This document shows, in pieces, positions 19,901 to 29,429 of a DNA stretch of 35,852 nt. The stretch is from assembly GCA_945787505.1 (NCBI GenBank), contig CALZHC010000014.1, forward strand, positions 1 to 35,852. The letters are read 5' to 3'. The position numbers were made by a program, and so were the translations under genes. Position 1 is the stretch's first letter; the number at the start of each line of letters is the position of its first letter. Source of the stretch: an uncultured Alistipes sp. GTDB lineage: Bacteria > Bacteroidota > Bacteroidia > Bacteroidales > UBA932. The notes below the pieces were generated by a model that was not told the origin of the DNA, searched no databases, and saw only the letters and a list, made by a program, of their open reading frames with translations.

Positions 19901-20569
19901 TCAGATTATTTCATTGATTGAGATAATACGAATATCCTTTCTGGGTCTGTTCCTCTGATCCACTGCAGAGGCTGCAATCTTGTCGATTACTTCGAAACCG
20001 GAGAGTGTCTCACCGAATACAGTGTACTGACCATCAAGATGTTTGCAATGCTCGGGGTTGTGAACTATATAGAACTGGGAACCTGAAGATTCGCGTTCAG
20101 GGTTGACATAGTCTCCCATTCTGGCAGCAGCCACAGCTCCCTTCTTGTGTGTGAGTCCTTCACGAAATTCTGCAGGAATGGTATATCCGGGGTCACCTTC
20201 TCCATATCTGTCAGCATTGAGAGTATCACGTGTAAGAGGGTCTCCGGTCTGGATCATGAAATTATATATGACCCTGTGAAAAAGAAGGCTGTCGTAAAAA
20301 TGCTGTGCGACAAGTTTCCTAAAGTTATCTCTGTGCAGGGGAGTCTCTTTGTAAAGCATTATTACTATTGTTCCCTCAGTAGTGTTGATCTCGAAGATTG
20401 GTTCTTCGTATGAAGATGTTTTTGCTGCTGTTGTATCCATTGTTGATGTTATGTTATTTGTAGAGTCATTGTCTTGATTATCAGTACTTTTAGACGTATT
20501 CCTACAGCCACATGAAGCAGTCGCGAGTGTAGTGATGACTAAAAATGAAAATAAAATTTTGCAATTCAT
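19901..20569 (-). CDS. Cyclophilin-type peptidyl-prolyl isomerase lipoprotein
   Basis: A 222-aa protein. A lipoprotein signal ends at C20 (ATASC), then comes a Ser/Thr/Asp-rich linker (22-52) and the cyclophilin domain (about 57-222), with HRVIYNFMIQTGDP, GSQFYIVHNPEHCKHLDGQYTVFG and the GxAAxAR-like segment GAVAAARMG. Cyclophilins catalyse cis-trans isomerisation of Xaa-Pro bonds; as a lipoprotein it would act on envelope proteins in the periplasm. It is the first gene of a minus operon and divergent from the patatin gene, with overlapping promoter boxes. Confidence 0.93.
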   Translation of the reverse strand: MNCKILFSFLVITTLATASCGCRNTSKSTDNQDNDSTNNITSTMDTTAAKTSSYEEPIFEINTTEGTIVIMLYKETPLHRDNFRKLVAQHFYDSLLFHRVIYNFMIQTGDPLTRDTLNADRYGEGDPGYTIPAEFREGLTHKKGAVAAARMGDYVNPERESSGSQFYIVHNPEHCKHLDGQYTVFGETLSGFEVIDKIAASAVDQRNRPRKDIRIISINEII

Positions 20570-20583
20570 ACCTGACTTTTACT

Positions 20584-20591
20584 TATCTTTG
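20584..20591 (+). promoter_or_regulatory. -7 box of the patatin operon
   Basis: TATCTTTG, 20 nt before the GTG start at 20612. The predicted start (about 20597) lies to the left of the opposing -7 box at 20604-20611. Confidence 0.6.
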
Positions 20592-20603
20592 GTTAATTTT
20601 TTG

Positions 20604-20611
20604 CAAATATA
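20604..20611 (-). promoter_or_regulatory. -7 box of the cyclophilin operon
   Basis: TATATTTG on the minus strand, 34 nt before the cyclophilin ATG (20569). It lies downstream of the plus-strand -7 box, so each promoter sits in the first transcribed bases of the other. Confidence 0.55.
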
Positions 20612-22927
20612 GTGAAAAAATATCTTTCTTATTTGATTTTTTTATTTCTGTCTGTCCAATGGACTTGTGCGCAGAGTGTGGGACTGGTTCTTAGCGGGGG
20701 CGGTGCCAAGGGACTTTCGCATATCGGTGTAATCAAGGCGTTGGAGGAAAATGAGATTCCAATAGACTACATAGCAGGAACCTCTATCGGTTCCATAGTA
20801 GGCGGTTTCTATGCCATCGGCCTCTCTCCTGATGACATGATAACGCTCTTCAAATCAGAAGATTTCGAGTCATGGTACAAGGGTTACGGCAAGAGAGAGT
20901 TCTACTCTTACCTCTACGAAGGCTACCCTACTCCGGCCATGCTGACGCTCAACATGGGGTGGGAGAAAGGGCCAGACGGTGGTCCGAAAATGAAACTCCC
21001 CACCAGCATTGTCTCCCCCTTCCCAATGGACCTTGCGGTAATGCAACTCTTCTCAAATGCATCGGCTGCAGCGGAATATGATTTTGAAAACCTTATGGTA
21101 CCGTTCTTCTGCCTCTCCTCCGATGTCCAGAAAAAAAGTTCGTATGTGGCCCGCAAAGGAGACCTTGGATCTGCCATAAGAGCATCCATGACATTTCCCG
21201 CCTATTTCAAGCCCATCATGATAGACTCTGTCCTTCTGTTTGACGGAGGGTTCTACAACAATTTCCCGTGGGAACAGATGGTCGAGTTCTACAACCCCGA
21301 TGTCCTTATCGGAGCCAAATGTGTAAAGGGCGATAAGATGATTGTAGACCAGGATGATGTTTACAAACAGGTGGAAATGATGATGACAGTGGATACAGAC
21401 TACGATATTCCGGAAGAGAATGGTGTGCTGATATCCGGAGTCTACGACTACTCATTGCTGGAATTCGACAAGGTAGACGAACTTGTGAAGAAGGGCTATG
21501 ACAACGCAATGGCCCAAATGGACAGAATAAAGGAGATGGTAACATCCAGAAGATCTCTGGAAGAGGTTACGCAGAAAAGAATAGCATTCAGACAAAAATG
21601 CCCCGATCTGGTATTTGACAGCATCTGTGTCGAGGGAGATCTGAGCCTGGCACAGAAGAGGTTCATTTCCGGAACCATCTCTGGCAAGAGAGATACATTT
21701 ACGTTCGCACAGGCGGAGAAGGGTTACTACAGACTCCTCTCCACCAAGACTATCCATTCAATCTACCCTACTGCCAGACTGAATGCAGACTCGCTCTTCA
21801 CTCTGCATCTGGCCACCACTCCTAAGAATTTTTTGACTTTTTCACTTGGAGGCAATATCTCCTCCTCATCGCTGATGCAGAGCTATTTTGGAGTATCGCA
21901 CACCCACTTTTCCGCCCACCCGTGGAATGCAGCCGTCAACCTCGACATTGGAAGGTTCTTCACCGGACTCGGACTCTACTTCAGGCAGCATATAGGCATA
22001 AAGCCTCTCTTCCTTTATGAAGTGATGATAAATATTCACCAGTTCGATTACCTTACAAGCAGCCAGAACATTCTCCTCAACTACTCCCTTGCCGGCAATA
22101 TCAGAGAGAGGGAATACTACTGCACAGTCAACGCCGGCACTCCAGTATGGTACGACAAGAGCATACTCCTGGAGTTCGGAATGTCGGCCGGTATAAACAA
22201 ATACAGATATTTTCCCACCGACAGCTATACCAAATACGATACCCCGGACAACACCCTTATCGCCTATCTGACACCCCGCGTAAAGATAGCGCAGACCACT
22301 TTGAATTACAACAACTACCCCACTTTGGGAAAGAAAAGATACATCGAAGCAAGGTATGTCTATGGCAAAGAGAAACACATCGACGGCTCTGTATTCGAAA
22401 ACGAAGAAGATCTCTTCTCGCCTCAGCTACACAGTTTCTTCACATTCAGAGCGCGGTTCGAGGACTATTACGACATATCGAAATGGTTCTCCTTAGGTTA
22501 TATAGCAGAGATTGTCCTTTCGTCAGAATATAAGATGAATGACTATATCTCCACAGCGATGGTTACCCCCGCATTCCAGCCCACAGTCCATTCAAAGACC
22601 CTGATGATAGGAGGATACAGAGCCCCCAACTATCTGGCTGCCGGCATTTATCCTATCTTTAAAATAAACGAATCCCTCTATTTTCACCTTTGTGCCTCCT
22701 ATTTCCAGCCCTATAAATCGATCAATATGGGTCCCTCAGGCTCTCTGGTCTATTCAGAACCTTTCAGCAGGGGCGGATTCCTTGGAAACGCCTCATTCGT
22801 ATGGCAGTCTCCTATCGGACCGATCTCTTTAGGCTGCTCATATTATGAAAAGGCAGAGGGAGTAAAGTGGTACCCTTCATTCAATATCGGGTTCCTGATA
22901 TTCAGAGAGCACGGTTTGGTAAATTGA
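20612..22927 (+). CDS. Patatin-like phospholipase with POTRA and outer-membrane barrel (type Vd)
   Basis: A 771-aa protein starting with GTG. It has a Sec signal peptide (1-20, cut after TCA) and a patatin domain with the oxyanion loop SGGGAKG (28-34), the nucleophile S58 in GTSIGS, and D211 in FDGGFYNNFPW completing the Ser-Asp dyad. A POTRA-like segment (about 330-400) is followed by alternating aromatic strands to the C-terminus (about 405-771), as in a BamA/TamA-type barrel. This order is that of type Vd autotransporters (PlpD, FplA), which expose a phospholipase A on the surface. It is followed 4 nt later by a flippase gene. GTG as start is supported by the promoter 20 nt upstream and a normal signal peptide. 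Confidence 0.93.
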   Translation: MKKYLSYLIFLFLSVQWTCAQSVGLVLSGGGAKGLSHIGVIKALEENEIPIDYIAGTSIGSIVGGFYAIGLSPDDMITLFKSEDFESWYKGYGKREFYSYLYEGYPTPAMLTLNMGWEKGPDGGPKMKLPTSIVSPFPMDLAVMQLFSNASAAAEYDFENLMVPFFCLSSDVQKKSSYVARKGDLGSAIRASMTFPAYFKPIMIDSVLLFDGGFYNNFPWEQMVEFYNPDVLIGAKCVKGDKMIVDQDDVYKQVEMMMTVDTDYDIPEENGVLISGVYDYSLLEFDKVDELVKKGYDNAMAQMDRIKEMVTSRRSLEEVTQKRIAFRQKCPDLVFDSICVEGDLSLAQKRFISGTISGKRDTFTFAQAEKGYYRLLSTKTIHSIYPTARLNADSLFTLHLATTPKNFLTFSLGGNISSSSLMQSYFGVSHTHFSAHPWNAAVNLDIGRFFTGLGLYFRQHIGIKPLFLYEVMINIHQFDYLTSSQNILLNYSLAGNIREREYYCTVNAGTPVWYDKSILLEFGMSAGINKYRYFPTDSYTKYDTPDNTLIAYLTPRVKIAQTTLNYNNYPTLGKKRYIEARYVYGKEKHIDGSVFENEEDLFSPQLHSFFTFRARFEDYYDISKWFSLGYIAEIVLSSEYKMNDYISTAMVTPAFQPTVHSKTLMIGGYRAPNYLAAGIYPIFKINESLYFHLCASYFQPYKSINMGPSGSLVYSEPFSRGGFLGNASFVWQSPIGPISLGCSYYEKAEGVKWYPSFNIGFLIFREHGLVN

Positions 22928-22931
22928 TTTT

Positions 22932-24416
22932 ATGGAACTTAGATCTGTTGTTAAAAAACTTGCATCCGAAACGGCTATATACGGTCTCAGTACTATTCTT
23001 GCCCGTTTTATCAACTTCCTGTTTCTACCCCTTTATACATACCACCTGACTACTGCCGACTATGGCGTACTGACGGAGTTCATGGCATACATTGCCGTAT
23101 TTCAGGTAATGCTGACAATGGGCCTTGAAACCGGCTGTTTCAGATATGCCAACAAGGATGGATACAACCCGTCAAAGGTCTTTTCCGGTGCCATCTCAAT
23201 GGTGGGAGGTGTCGGCCTCCTATTTATGGTACTCTTGTCGGCATTTTCAGGACCTCTTGCCAAGGGAATGGGTTACGAAGGATTCGAGAACTGCTATTAT
23301 TATATAGGTGCAATTCTTCTATCAGATTCACTGACCGCAATATTGTTTGCAAGACTAAGATACCAATACAAGGCGTGGAAATTTGCAATTTTCAAGACGA
23401 TAAAAATATTTACCGAAACCGGCTGCAATGTCCTGCTCTTTCTTTTCTTTCCCAAATATGCAGAAGCTCACCCCGATACATTTCTGCTGGACTTGGTAAG
23501 TGCAACACCCGACTTCACATATCCTGTGTTCTCGATTCTCGTGAGCGCCGTAGTTGCCCTGCTTCTTTTTATCCCCGACATTATAAAGACCGGATTCTCC
23601 TTCGAGACAAAAACCATCAAGAGTCTTCTCAAATACTCCCTGCCTTTGATGATAGCCGGACTCCCCGGGGTAATGAATGATTTTCTGGACAGACTGCTAT
23701 TCAGATACTTAAATGTCGATGACACACTCTGGCGGTCGGATTTGGGAATCTACCAGGCAGCGGTGAAGGTCGCAGTGATAATGTCCCTCTTCGTCCAGAT
23801 GTTCCGCTTCGCCTCCGAGCCTTTCTTTTTCGCAAGAGCAGCCGACAAGGATATGAAGCGCATCTACTCTAAAGTAATGGAATACTTCGTAATGTTCTGC
23901 ATGTTGGTATTTCTTGGAATTGTATTCTATATAGACATAATACAGCTGATAGTTGGGCGTGATTTCAGGGCAGGAATGGAGATTGTGCCGATAATGCTCC
24001 TCTCGTACATGATGCTCGGAATGCTGTTCAACGTCTCGATGTGGTACAAACTCTCCGACAAATCGGGTTATGCCATCGTGATTACATCAGTAGGACTTGT
24101 CATCACTGCAGTTGTCAACATCCTCTTCCTCCCCAAATACTCTTACCACGCGGCAGCCTGGGGACACTTCTTGAGCTACTTCACGATGCTGGTAATAAGT
24201 GCACTTTTAGGAAACAAGTACTATCCGATACCGTATTCATGGGGAAAGATAACGGCAATTATCCTCTTTGGCCTGGCTATACTGGGAGTTGCCATGCTGA
24301 TACCCTCCACCCTGCCCACATGGCTGGTGTTTGTCATAAAGAGCCTGCTTATACTCATATATGTGGCGGTATTGGCATTTACAGAATATTATAAAAGAAA
24401 AAAAGTCAGAGTATGA
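22932..24416 (+). CDS. Wzx-like polysaccharide/oligosaccharide flippase
   Basis: A 494-aa protein with about 12-14 membrane segments and a Wzx/MOP-superfamily start ([34 protein letters not shown]). Flippases move undecaprenyl-linked sugars across the inner membrane. It starts 4 nt after the patatin gene, and its stop overlaps the dut start by 4 nt. With the dut, murF and glycosyltransferase genes downstream it is part of an envelope-building operon that looks like core genome in layout. The carried glycan cannot be predicted. It may serve the wlb-type uronic acid made upstream, which is a guess. Confidence 0.88.
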   Translation: MELRSVVKKLASETAIYGLSTILARFINFLFLPLYTYHLTTADYGVLTEFMAYIAVFQVMLTMGLETGCFRYANKDGYNPSKVFSGAISMVGGVGLLFMVLLSAFSGPLAKGMGYEGFENCYYYIGAILLSDSLTAILFARLRYQYKAWKFAIFKTIKIFTETGCNVLLFLFFPKYAEAHPDTFLLDLVSATPDFTYPVFSILVSAVVALLLFIPDIIKTGFSFETKTIKSLLKYSLPLMIAGLPGVMNDFLDRLLFRYLNVDDTLWRSDLGIYQAAVKVAVIMSLFVQMFRFASEPFFFARAADKDMKRIYSKVMEYFVMFCMLVFLGIVFYIDIIQLIVGRDFRAGMEIVPIMLLSYMMLGMLFNVSMWYKLSDKSGYAIVITSVGLVITAVVNILFLPKYSYHAAAWGHFLSYFTMLVISALLGNKYYPIPYSWGKITAIILFGLAILGVAMLIPSTLPTWLVFVIKSLLILIYVAVLAFTEYYKRKKVRV

Positions 24417-24859
24417 TGGAAAATTTGAAAATCAAAATCGTTAACACTTCGTCACTTCCTCTTCCCCAATACTCCACCTCTCTTTCAGCAGGGATGGATC
24501 TGAGGGCAGATATTGAAGAGCCCCTCACCATTGCACCATTGGGAAGGGTACTCGTACCCACAGGAATCAGAATAGAACTTCCGGAGGGATATGAAGCCCA
24601 GATCAGACCCAGAAGCGGTCTTGCAGCCAAACATGGAGTAACAGTCCTCAACACCCCCGGTACGATCGACGCCGATTACAGGGGCGAGATAAAGGTGATA
24701 CTCGTAAATCTTTCAGATACCCCTTTTACGTTCGAAAGAGGTGAAAGGATTGCCCAGATGGTGATTTCGTCATACACACGTGCAGAATGGGTAGAGACAG
24801 ATGAGCTGGGTGAAAGCGCAAGAGGTGAAGGTGGATTTGGACATACAGGAGTAAAATAG
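24413..24859 (+). CDS. dut: dUTP diphosphatase
   Basis: A 148-aa trimeric dUTPase that hydrolyses dUTP to dUMP, keeping uracil out of DNA. All five motifs are present: SAGMDLRAD (26-34), RPRSGLA (65-71), [11 protein letters not shown] with the catalytic Asp (85-95), ERIAQMV, and the C-terminal P-loop-like [10 protein letters not shown]. Length is standard. Two adjacent ATG codons (24413, 24416) are possible starts; the first overlaps the flippase stop. Confidence 0.96.
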   Translation: MMENLKIKIVNTSSLPLPQYSTSLSAGMDLRADIEEPLTIAPLGRVLVPTGIRIELPEGYEAQIRPRSGLAAKHGVTVLNTPGTIDADYRGEIKVILVNLSDTPFTFERGERIAQMVISSYTRAEWVETDELGESARGEGGFGHTGVK

Positions 24860-24865
24860 CAAATT

Positions 24866-26176
24866 ATGACTGACCTTAAGACAATAAGAGAGCTGCACGC
24901 GCTGTTTATGGAGTGTAGCGGCGGAGTCACTACAGACAGCAGAAATGTCGCCAAAGACTCACTTTTTGTAGCCCTCAAGGGAGAAAATTTCGATGGCAAC
25001 AAGTTTGCAGACCAAGCTCTGGAACAGGGGGCAAAGTATGCCCTTGTAAGCAGCGGTACCCCTTCGGACAGGAAGTTTTTCGTTGAGGATACCCTTGAGG
25101 CACTGCAGACTCTTGCCATGTACCACCGCTCGAGATTCGATATACCGGTCATTGCACTCACCGGGACCAACGGCAAGACCACGACCAAAGAGCTGATTAC
25201 AGCAGTCCTCTCATCCACATTCCGTGTAACCGCGACACAAGGAAATCTGAACAATCACATAGGGGTGCCCCTCACACTTCTGAGAATCAACTCAGATACA
25301 GAAGTGGCAGTGGTAGAGATGGGAGCCAACCATCCAGGAGAGATAGCCCTGCTTGCAAATATTGCCCTTCCCAATGCCGGTCTTATAACCAATGTAGGAA
25401 GTGCCCATCTCGAAGGCTTCGGAAGCTTTGACGGAGTAAAGAGAGCCAAAGGAGAGCTCTACGACTATCTTCAAAGGACAGCCGATTTCGTCTTCTACAA
25501 CGCCGATGACACGATTATCACCTCAATGGTGGAAGCAAGACCTGACCTGAAGAGGATTCCATACGGTGTCAGCTATTCAGGAGCTGAGATCATACCTGCC
25601 CAGCGCCAGAATCCTTTCCTCAGACTGAAACTCAATGACTCCTATATCTTAGAGAGCCATCTGGTCGGCAACTACAATGCCGACAATGTAATGGCTGCGC
25701 TGGCTGTTGGAGAGTACATGAAGGTTGCCCCCGACGCAGCAAGAAAAGCGATTGAATCGTACACCCCATCCAATCACCGTTCACAGCTGTTCAGCACACA
25801 GGACAACATGCTGATACTCGACACCTACAATGCCAACCCGAGCAGCATGAAAGCCTCGCTCGATAATTTCAGAAATAGTGCATTTGAATCAAAAGGTGTG
25901 ATTTTAGGAGATATGCGGGAGCTGGGCAAGGAATCTGCTGCCGAACATCTTAAAGTACTCGAGTTCCTCAGAGACTCCTTCGCAGATACCCTTTCGCCCG
26001 TCATTTTAGTAGGAAGCGAGTTCTCCTCATTTAAGAAGGATTTCCCCCGATTCTCTTTTTTCACAGATGTGGATGCTTTGACAGACTTTCTGACAAACAG
26101 CAAAATAACAGGAAAGACCCTACTGCTGAAAGGGTCTCATGGAATCAATCTGCCCAAGGCAATTAACACTCTCTAA
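24866..26176 (+). CDS. murF: UDP-N-acetylmuramoyl-tripeptide--D-alanyl-D-alanine ligase
   Basis: A 436-aa Mur ligase that adds D-Ala-D-Ala to the UDP-MurNAc-tripeptide in the cytoplasm. The N-terminal domain has TTDSRNVAKDSLFVALKGENFDG (22-44), the ATP loop TGTNGKTTT lies at 99-107, VEMGANHPGEI is the central conserved block, and DTYNANPSSM is the start of the C-terminal domain. All are typical of MurF rather than MurE or MurC. It lies 6 nt after dut and 2 nt before the glycosyltransferase gene. Confidence 0.96.
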   Translation: MTDLKTIRELHALFMECSGGVTTDSRNVAKDSLFVALKGENFDGNKFADQALEQGAKYALVSSGTPSDRKFFVEDTLEALQTLAMYHRSRFDIPVIALTGTNGKTTTKELITAVLSSTFRVTATQGNLNNHIGVPLTLLRINSDTEVAVVEMGANHPGEIALLANIALPNAGLITNVGSAHLEGFGSFDGVKRAKGELYDYLQRTADFVFYNADDTIITSMVEARPDLKRIPYGVSYSGAEIIPAQRQNPFLRLKLNDSYILESHLVGNYNADNVMAALAVGEYMKVAPDAARKAIESYTPSNHRSQLFSTQDNMLILDTYNANPSSMKASLDNFRNSAFESKGVILGDMRELGKESAAEHLKVLEFLRDSFADTLSPVILVGSEFSSFKKDFPRFSFFTDVDALTDFLTNSKITGKTLLLKGSHGINLPKAINTL

Positions 26177-26178
26177 GA

Positions 26179-27174
26179 ATGACAACAAGAATGTCGATAG
26201 CTGTAGTGATTCTGAATTGGAATGGTCTGGATTTTCTGACCAAATTCCTTGAGGGTGTGGTGAGAATGACCCCACAGGCAAGCATAATAGTGGCTGACAA
26301 CGGATCCGATGATGCTTCGCTGGAATGGATAGCAGAAAATTTCACCCGCGAGCAGGTCCGTGTCATTGCACTTGACAAGAATTATGGATTCACAGGCGGT
26401 TATAACAGAGCTTTAGCTGCCTTGGAGGGAGAGTTCGACTACTTCCTTCTGCTCAATTCCGACATTGAGGTCACTCCCGGCTGGCTGGAGCCACTGGTCG
26501 AATTTATGGATTCTCATCCTGAATGTGGTGCATGTGCACCGAAAATCAGAAGCTGGCATGACAGGGATTGTTTTGAACATGCCGGAGCCGCAGGAGGATA
26601 CATTGACAGATTTTACTTCCCATATTGCAGAGGTAGAATCATGGACCATGTAGAAAAAGATTACGGTCAATACGACGACCCGGCCAATTGTTTCTGGGTT
26701 TCCGGTGCAGCCTTCATGGTCAGAAGCTCTATATGGAAGAGGCTGGGTGGTCTCGACGAATCTTTTTTTGCCCACATGGAAGAAATCGATTTCTGCTGGA
26801 GAGCCCAGCTGCAGGGATGGCAGGTATGGAGCGTTCCCTCTTCTGTGATATATCATGTCGGAGGAGGTACTCTTCCTAATAATTCTCCACGTAAAATATA
26901 CCTGAACTTCAGAAACAATCTTCTGATGATGTATAAGAACCTGCCAGAGAGATGGCGCGACCTGCTAATCTTCGAGCGTATGGTGATTGACGGAGTGCTT
27001 GCCACCATATATCTGTTTACAGGAAAGCGTGAGTTCTTCAAGATGGTCATCAAGGCTCACAGCGATTTCAGGAAGATGAAGAAAAACTGCGTTACATCAG
27101 AACGCACTGTTAATCTTAAGAGGCCGCACGGCATTCTTTTTATCAGAAGATTTCGTATATTTGTAGGAAACTAA
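26179..27174 (+). CDS. Family 2 glycosyltransferase (WbbL/rhamnosyltransferase-like)
   Basis: A 331-aa GT-A enzyme. The start VVILNWNGLDFL (9-20), VADNGSDD (38-45) and LLLNSDIEV (90-98, holding the metal-binding D95) are typical, and HMEEIDFCWRAQLQGW (about 198-213) is the ED/ExD region of the WbbL group. Such enzymes transfer a sugar from a nucleotide donor to a lipid-linked or surface glycan. There is no membrane anchor. A second ATG 12 nt in (residue 5) is a possible start. The end of the gene contains the -7 box used for the bcp gene. Confidence 0.9.
   Translation: MTTRMSIAVVILNWNGLDFLTKFLEGVVRMTPQASIIVADNGSDDASLEWIAENFTREQVRVIALDKNYGFTGGYNRALAALEGEFDYFLLLNSDIEVTPGWLEPLVEFMDSHPECGACAPKIRSWHDRDCFEHAGAAGGYIDRFYFPYCRGRIMDHVEKDYGQYDDPANCFWVSGAAFMVRSSIWKRLGGLDESFFAHMEEIDFCWRAQLQGWQVWSVPSSVIYHVGGGTLPNNSPRKIYLNFRNNLLMMYKNLPERWRDLLIFERMVIDGVLATIYLFTGKREFFKMVIKAHSDFRKMKKNCVTSERTVNLKRPHGILFIRRFRIFVGN
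27156..27163 (+). promoter_or_regulatory. -7 box of the bcp gene inside the glycosyltransferase 3' end
   Basis: TATATTTG, 24 nt before the bcp ATG (27188) and 11 nt before the end of the glycosyltransferase gene. It suggests separate, perhaps stress-responsive, expression of the peroxiredoxin. Confidence 0.5.
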
Positions 27175-27187
27175 AAATATATCTATT

Positions 27188-27634
27188 ATGTTGAATATCG
27201 GTGATGCAATGCCACGATTTGAAGTGGTTGACCAGGATGGTAATGTAGTCTCTTCTGAAGATTTCAAAGGCAAAAAGACTATCATATACTTTTACCCTAA
27301 AGATAACACAAGCGGATGTACAGCAGAGGCTTGCAGCATCAGGGACAATTACGACAGATTCCTCGCGGAAGGATACAACGTAGTGGGAGTAAGTAAGGAT
27401 TCAGCTGCATCCCACAAGCGTTTTGCCCAGAAGTATGAACTGCCATTCACCCTCCTCTCAGACCAATCGACTCAGATTCTTCAAGATTTCGGTGCCTGGG
27501 GTGAAAAGAAAATGTATGGCAGAGTCTCCATGGGCACATTGCGCAAGACATTCATCTTCAATGAAGAAGGTATTCTTGAAAAGATTATCGAAAAGGTCGA
27601 CACCAAGAACCATGCGTCACAAATTCTCGATTAA
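27188..27634 (+). CDS. bcp: Thioredoxin-dependent peroxiredoxin, BCP/PrxQ type
   Basis: A 148-aa cytoplasmic peroxidase. The peroxidatic C44 lies in DNTSGCTAEAC and the resolving C49 five residues later, the atypical 2-Cys layout of BCP/PrxQ. FYPKDNTSGCTAEA is the standard active-site block, and Trp-Gly in GAWGEKKMYG is also conserved. It reduces H2O2 and organic hydroperoxides with electrons from thioredoxin. Its own promoter box lies in the preceding gene. Confidence 0.95.
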   Translation: MLNIGDAMPRFEVVDQDGNVVSSEDFKGKKTIIYFYPKDNTSGCTAEACSIRDNYDRFLAEGYNVVGVSKDSAASHKRFAQKYELPFTLLSDQSTQILQDFGAWGEKKMYGRVSMGTLRKTFIFNEEGILEKIIEKVDTKNHASQILD

Positions 27635-27652
27635 TGCCAATATAATGTTACC

Positions 27653-29311
27653 ATGGTAAAGGTCTTTTGTAAAAATACGGGAACTGTCAAAGAATTCAAA
27701 GAAGGGACTACGCTGTTGGATATGGTTCCACATTTTGAATTCGAGAAGCCTTATGCAATCATCTCTGCCAAAGTGAACAACATCTCCGAAGGACTGAAAT
27801 ACCGCGTTTTCAACAACAGGGATGTGGAGTTCCTCGATTATCGCTCGTACAGTGGCAGGAATGTCTACTGCAGGTCACTCTGTTTTCTTCTTTGCAAGGC
27901 AGCCCGCGACCTCTTCCCTACATGCAGAATTGTCCTGAGAAGACCCATTTCAAAGGGATATTATTGTGAACTTGTAAAAGGGGACGGCTCAAATGTAAAC
28001 CAAAGCGATGTCGACAAAATCTCTTCACGCATGAGAACCCTCGTAGAAGAGAACATTCCATTCAAAAGAAACGAAGTACGGATCAGCGATGCCATCAGTC
28101 TATTCTCCGAGTTGGGTTACGAAGACAAAGTCAAACTACTTAAGACCAGCGGAGAGGTTTATATCAGCTATTATACACTCGGTGATACGGCAGATTACTA
28201 CTACGACTCTCTGGTCCCCTCTTCAGGATACTTGAAAGTTTGGGATCTATCGCTCTATAAAGGCGGACTTCTCCTCAGGGTACCGGACCGTCACAGGCCT
28301 GACGAGCTTGCACCTTTCCACGAACAGCCCAAGACATTCGAAATCTTCAAAGAGACTCTTTCATGGAACAGAATTATGGGATTGGACAATGTAGGGGATG
28401 TAAATGAGGCCTGCCTTGCCGGCAAGGCGACAGATCTTATCGAAGTCGCAGAGGCACTGCAGGAGAGGAAGATTGTATGGATAGCAGAAGAGATCAAGAA
28501 ACGTTACTACGCCCCGGAGAACCCCATACGCATAGTACTTATTACCGGACCTACAAGCAGCGGCAAAAGCACCTTCTGTAAAAGGCTCAGTGTACAATTG
28601 AAGGCATGCGGACTAATCCCAGTCTCTTTCTCCACTGACGACTATTTCGTCAACAGGGTCGAGACACCGCTGCTGCCCGACGGAAGTTATGACTTTGACA
28701 ACTTTGAAACCGTCGACCATAACTACCTTCAGTCTGATGTCTTGAAACTTCTCTCTTCAGAGGAGGTGGATGTCCCGGAGTATAACTTCGTTACAGGCTT
28801 GAGAGAATTCAATGGCAAGAGACTCAGGCTCAAGGAGGGCTCTGTCCTTTTGATAGAGGGAATTCACGCTCTCAATCCCATGTTGCTTGACAAGGTGCAA
28901 GACTCCCTTAAGTTCAAGATCTTCATCAATACCATAACGAGCATCTCACTCGATGACCACAACTGCATACCCACCAGTGACAACAGACTGCTCAGAAGAA
29001 TCGTAAGGGATTATAACAAAGGTGCCTTCTCAGCAATTGAGACGATAGCCAACTGGCCCAACGTCAGAAGAAACGAAGTCAAGTGGATCTACCCCTATCA
29101 GGAGGAGGCCGACGTACTGTTCAACTCTTCCTACCTGGTAGAATTCGCCGTCATGAGGAACCATGCTGAGGCTATACTGTCTACAGTTCCTAAAAACTGC
29201 CCTGAATATGCCGAGGCTTTCAGACTGCTGAAGTTCCTCCATTACTTCGTTCCTGTCTCCGACAAGGATATACCAAAAACCTCCTTCATGAGAGGATTTA
29301 TAGGAAGTTAG
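27653..29311 (+). CDS. TGS-domain nucleoside (uridine) kinase
   Basis: A 552-aa protein of a Bacteroidetes/Firmicutes family. The N-terminus is TGS-like (1-65), then comes a domain similar to the editing/second domain of threonyl-tRNA synthetase (about 66-230). The C-terminal half is a uridine kinase/phosphoribulokinase P-loop domain with GPTSSGKST (299-307), the Asp-containing FSTDDYFVNR (about 329-338) and LIEGIHALN. The kinase half would phosphorylate a nucleoside such as uridine. The role of the N-terminal part in this family is not established. It is the last gene of the plus-strand block. Confidence 0.9.
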   Translation: MVKVFCKNTGTVKEFKEGTTLLDMVPHFEFEKPYAIISAKVNNISEGLKYRVFNNRDVEFLDYRSYSGRNVYCRSLCFLLCKAARDLFPTCRIVLRRPISKGYYCELVKGDGSNVNQSDVDKISSRMRTLVEENIPFKRNEVRISDAISLFSELGYEDKVKLLKTSGEVYISYYTLGDTADYYYDSLVPSSGYLKVWDLSLYKGGLLLRVPDRHRPDELAPFHEQPKTFEIFKETLSWNRIMGLDNVGDVNEACLAGKATDLIEVAEALQERKIVWIAEEIKKRYYAPENPIRIVLITGPTSSGKSTFCKRLSVQLKACGLIPVSFSTDDYFVNRVETPLLPDGSYDFDNFETVDHNYLQSDVLKLLSSEEVDVPEYNFVTGLREFNGKRLRLKEGSVLLIEGIHALNPMLLDKVQDSLKFKIFINTITSISLDDHNCIPTSDNRLLRRIVRDYNKGAFSAIETIANWPNVRRNEVKWIYPYQEEADVLFNSSYLVEFAVMRNHAEAILSTVPKNCPEYAEAFRLLKFLHYFVPVSDKDIPKTSFMRGFIGS

Positions 29312-29429
29312 CAGTGATTTGAAACTAATTTTTTGTATATTTAGCGAATAATTTTTAAAATTGCGCGCTTATTTGATTTTTTTAAATTAGACTTTAGTAA
29401 ACTTATTTAATTACCTATTTATTATCAGT
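29312..29429. other. Very AT-rich leader before the lipoprotein genes
   Basis: This 118-nt gap holds no open frame and no clear hairpin. TATATTTA at 29336-29343 is one base off a -7 box, with a TTTG at 29318-29321 that is too close to be a standard -33 element. I can only say it probably contains the promoter of the 29430 gene. Confidence 0.35.

Noticed and set aside
21866..22378. 170-codon minus-strand frame
   Set aside because: Antisense to the patatin barrel region, with no start signals.
24676..25254. 192-codon minus-strand frame
   Set aside because: Antisense shadow of dut and murF, both with full motifs; Ser/Val-rich composition without any known pattern.
26413..26856. 147-codon minus-strand frame
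   Set aside because: Antisense to the glycosyltransferase gene, which has clear GT2 motifs.
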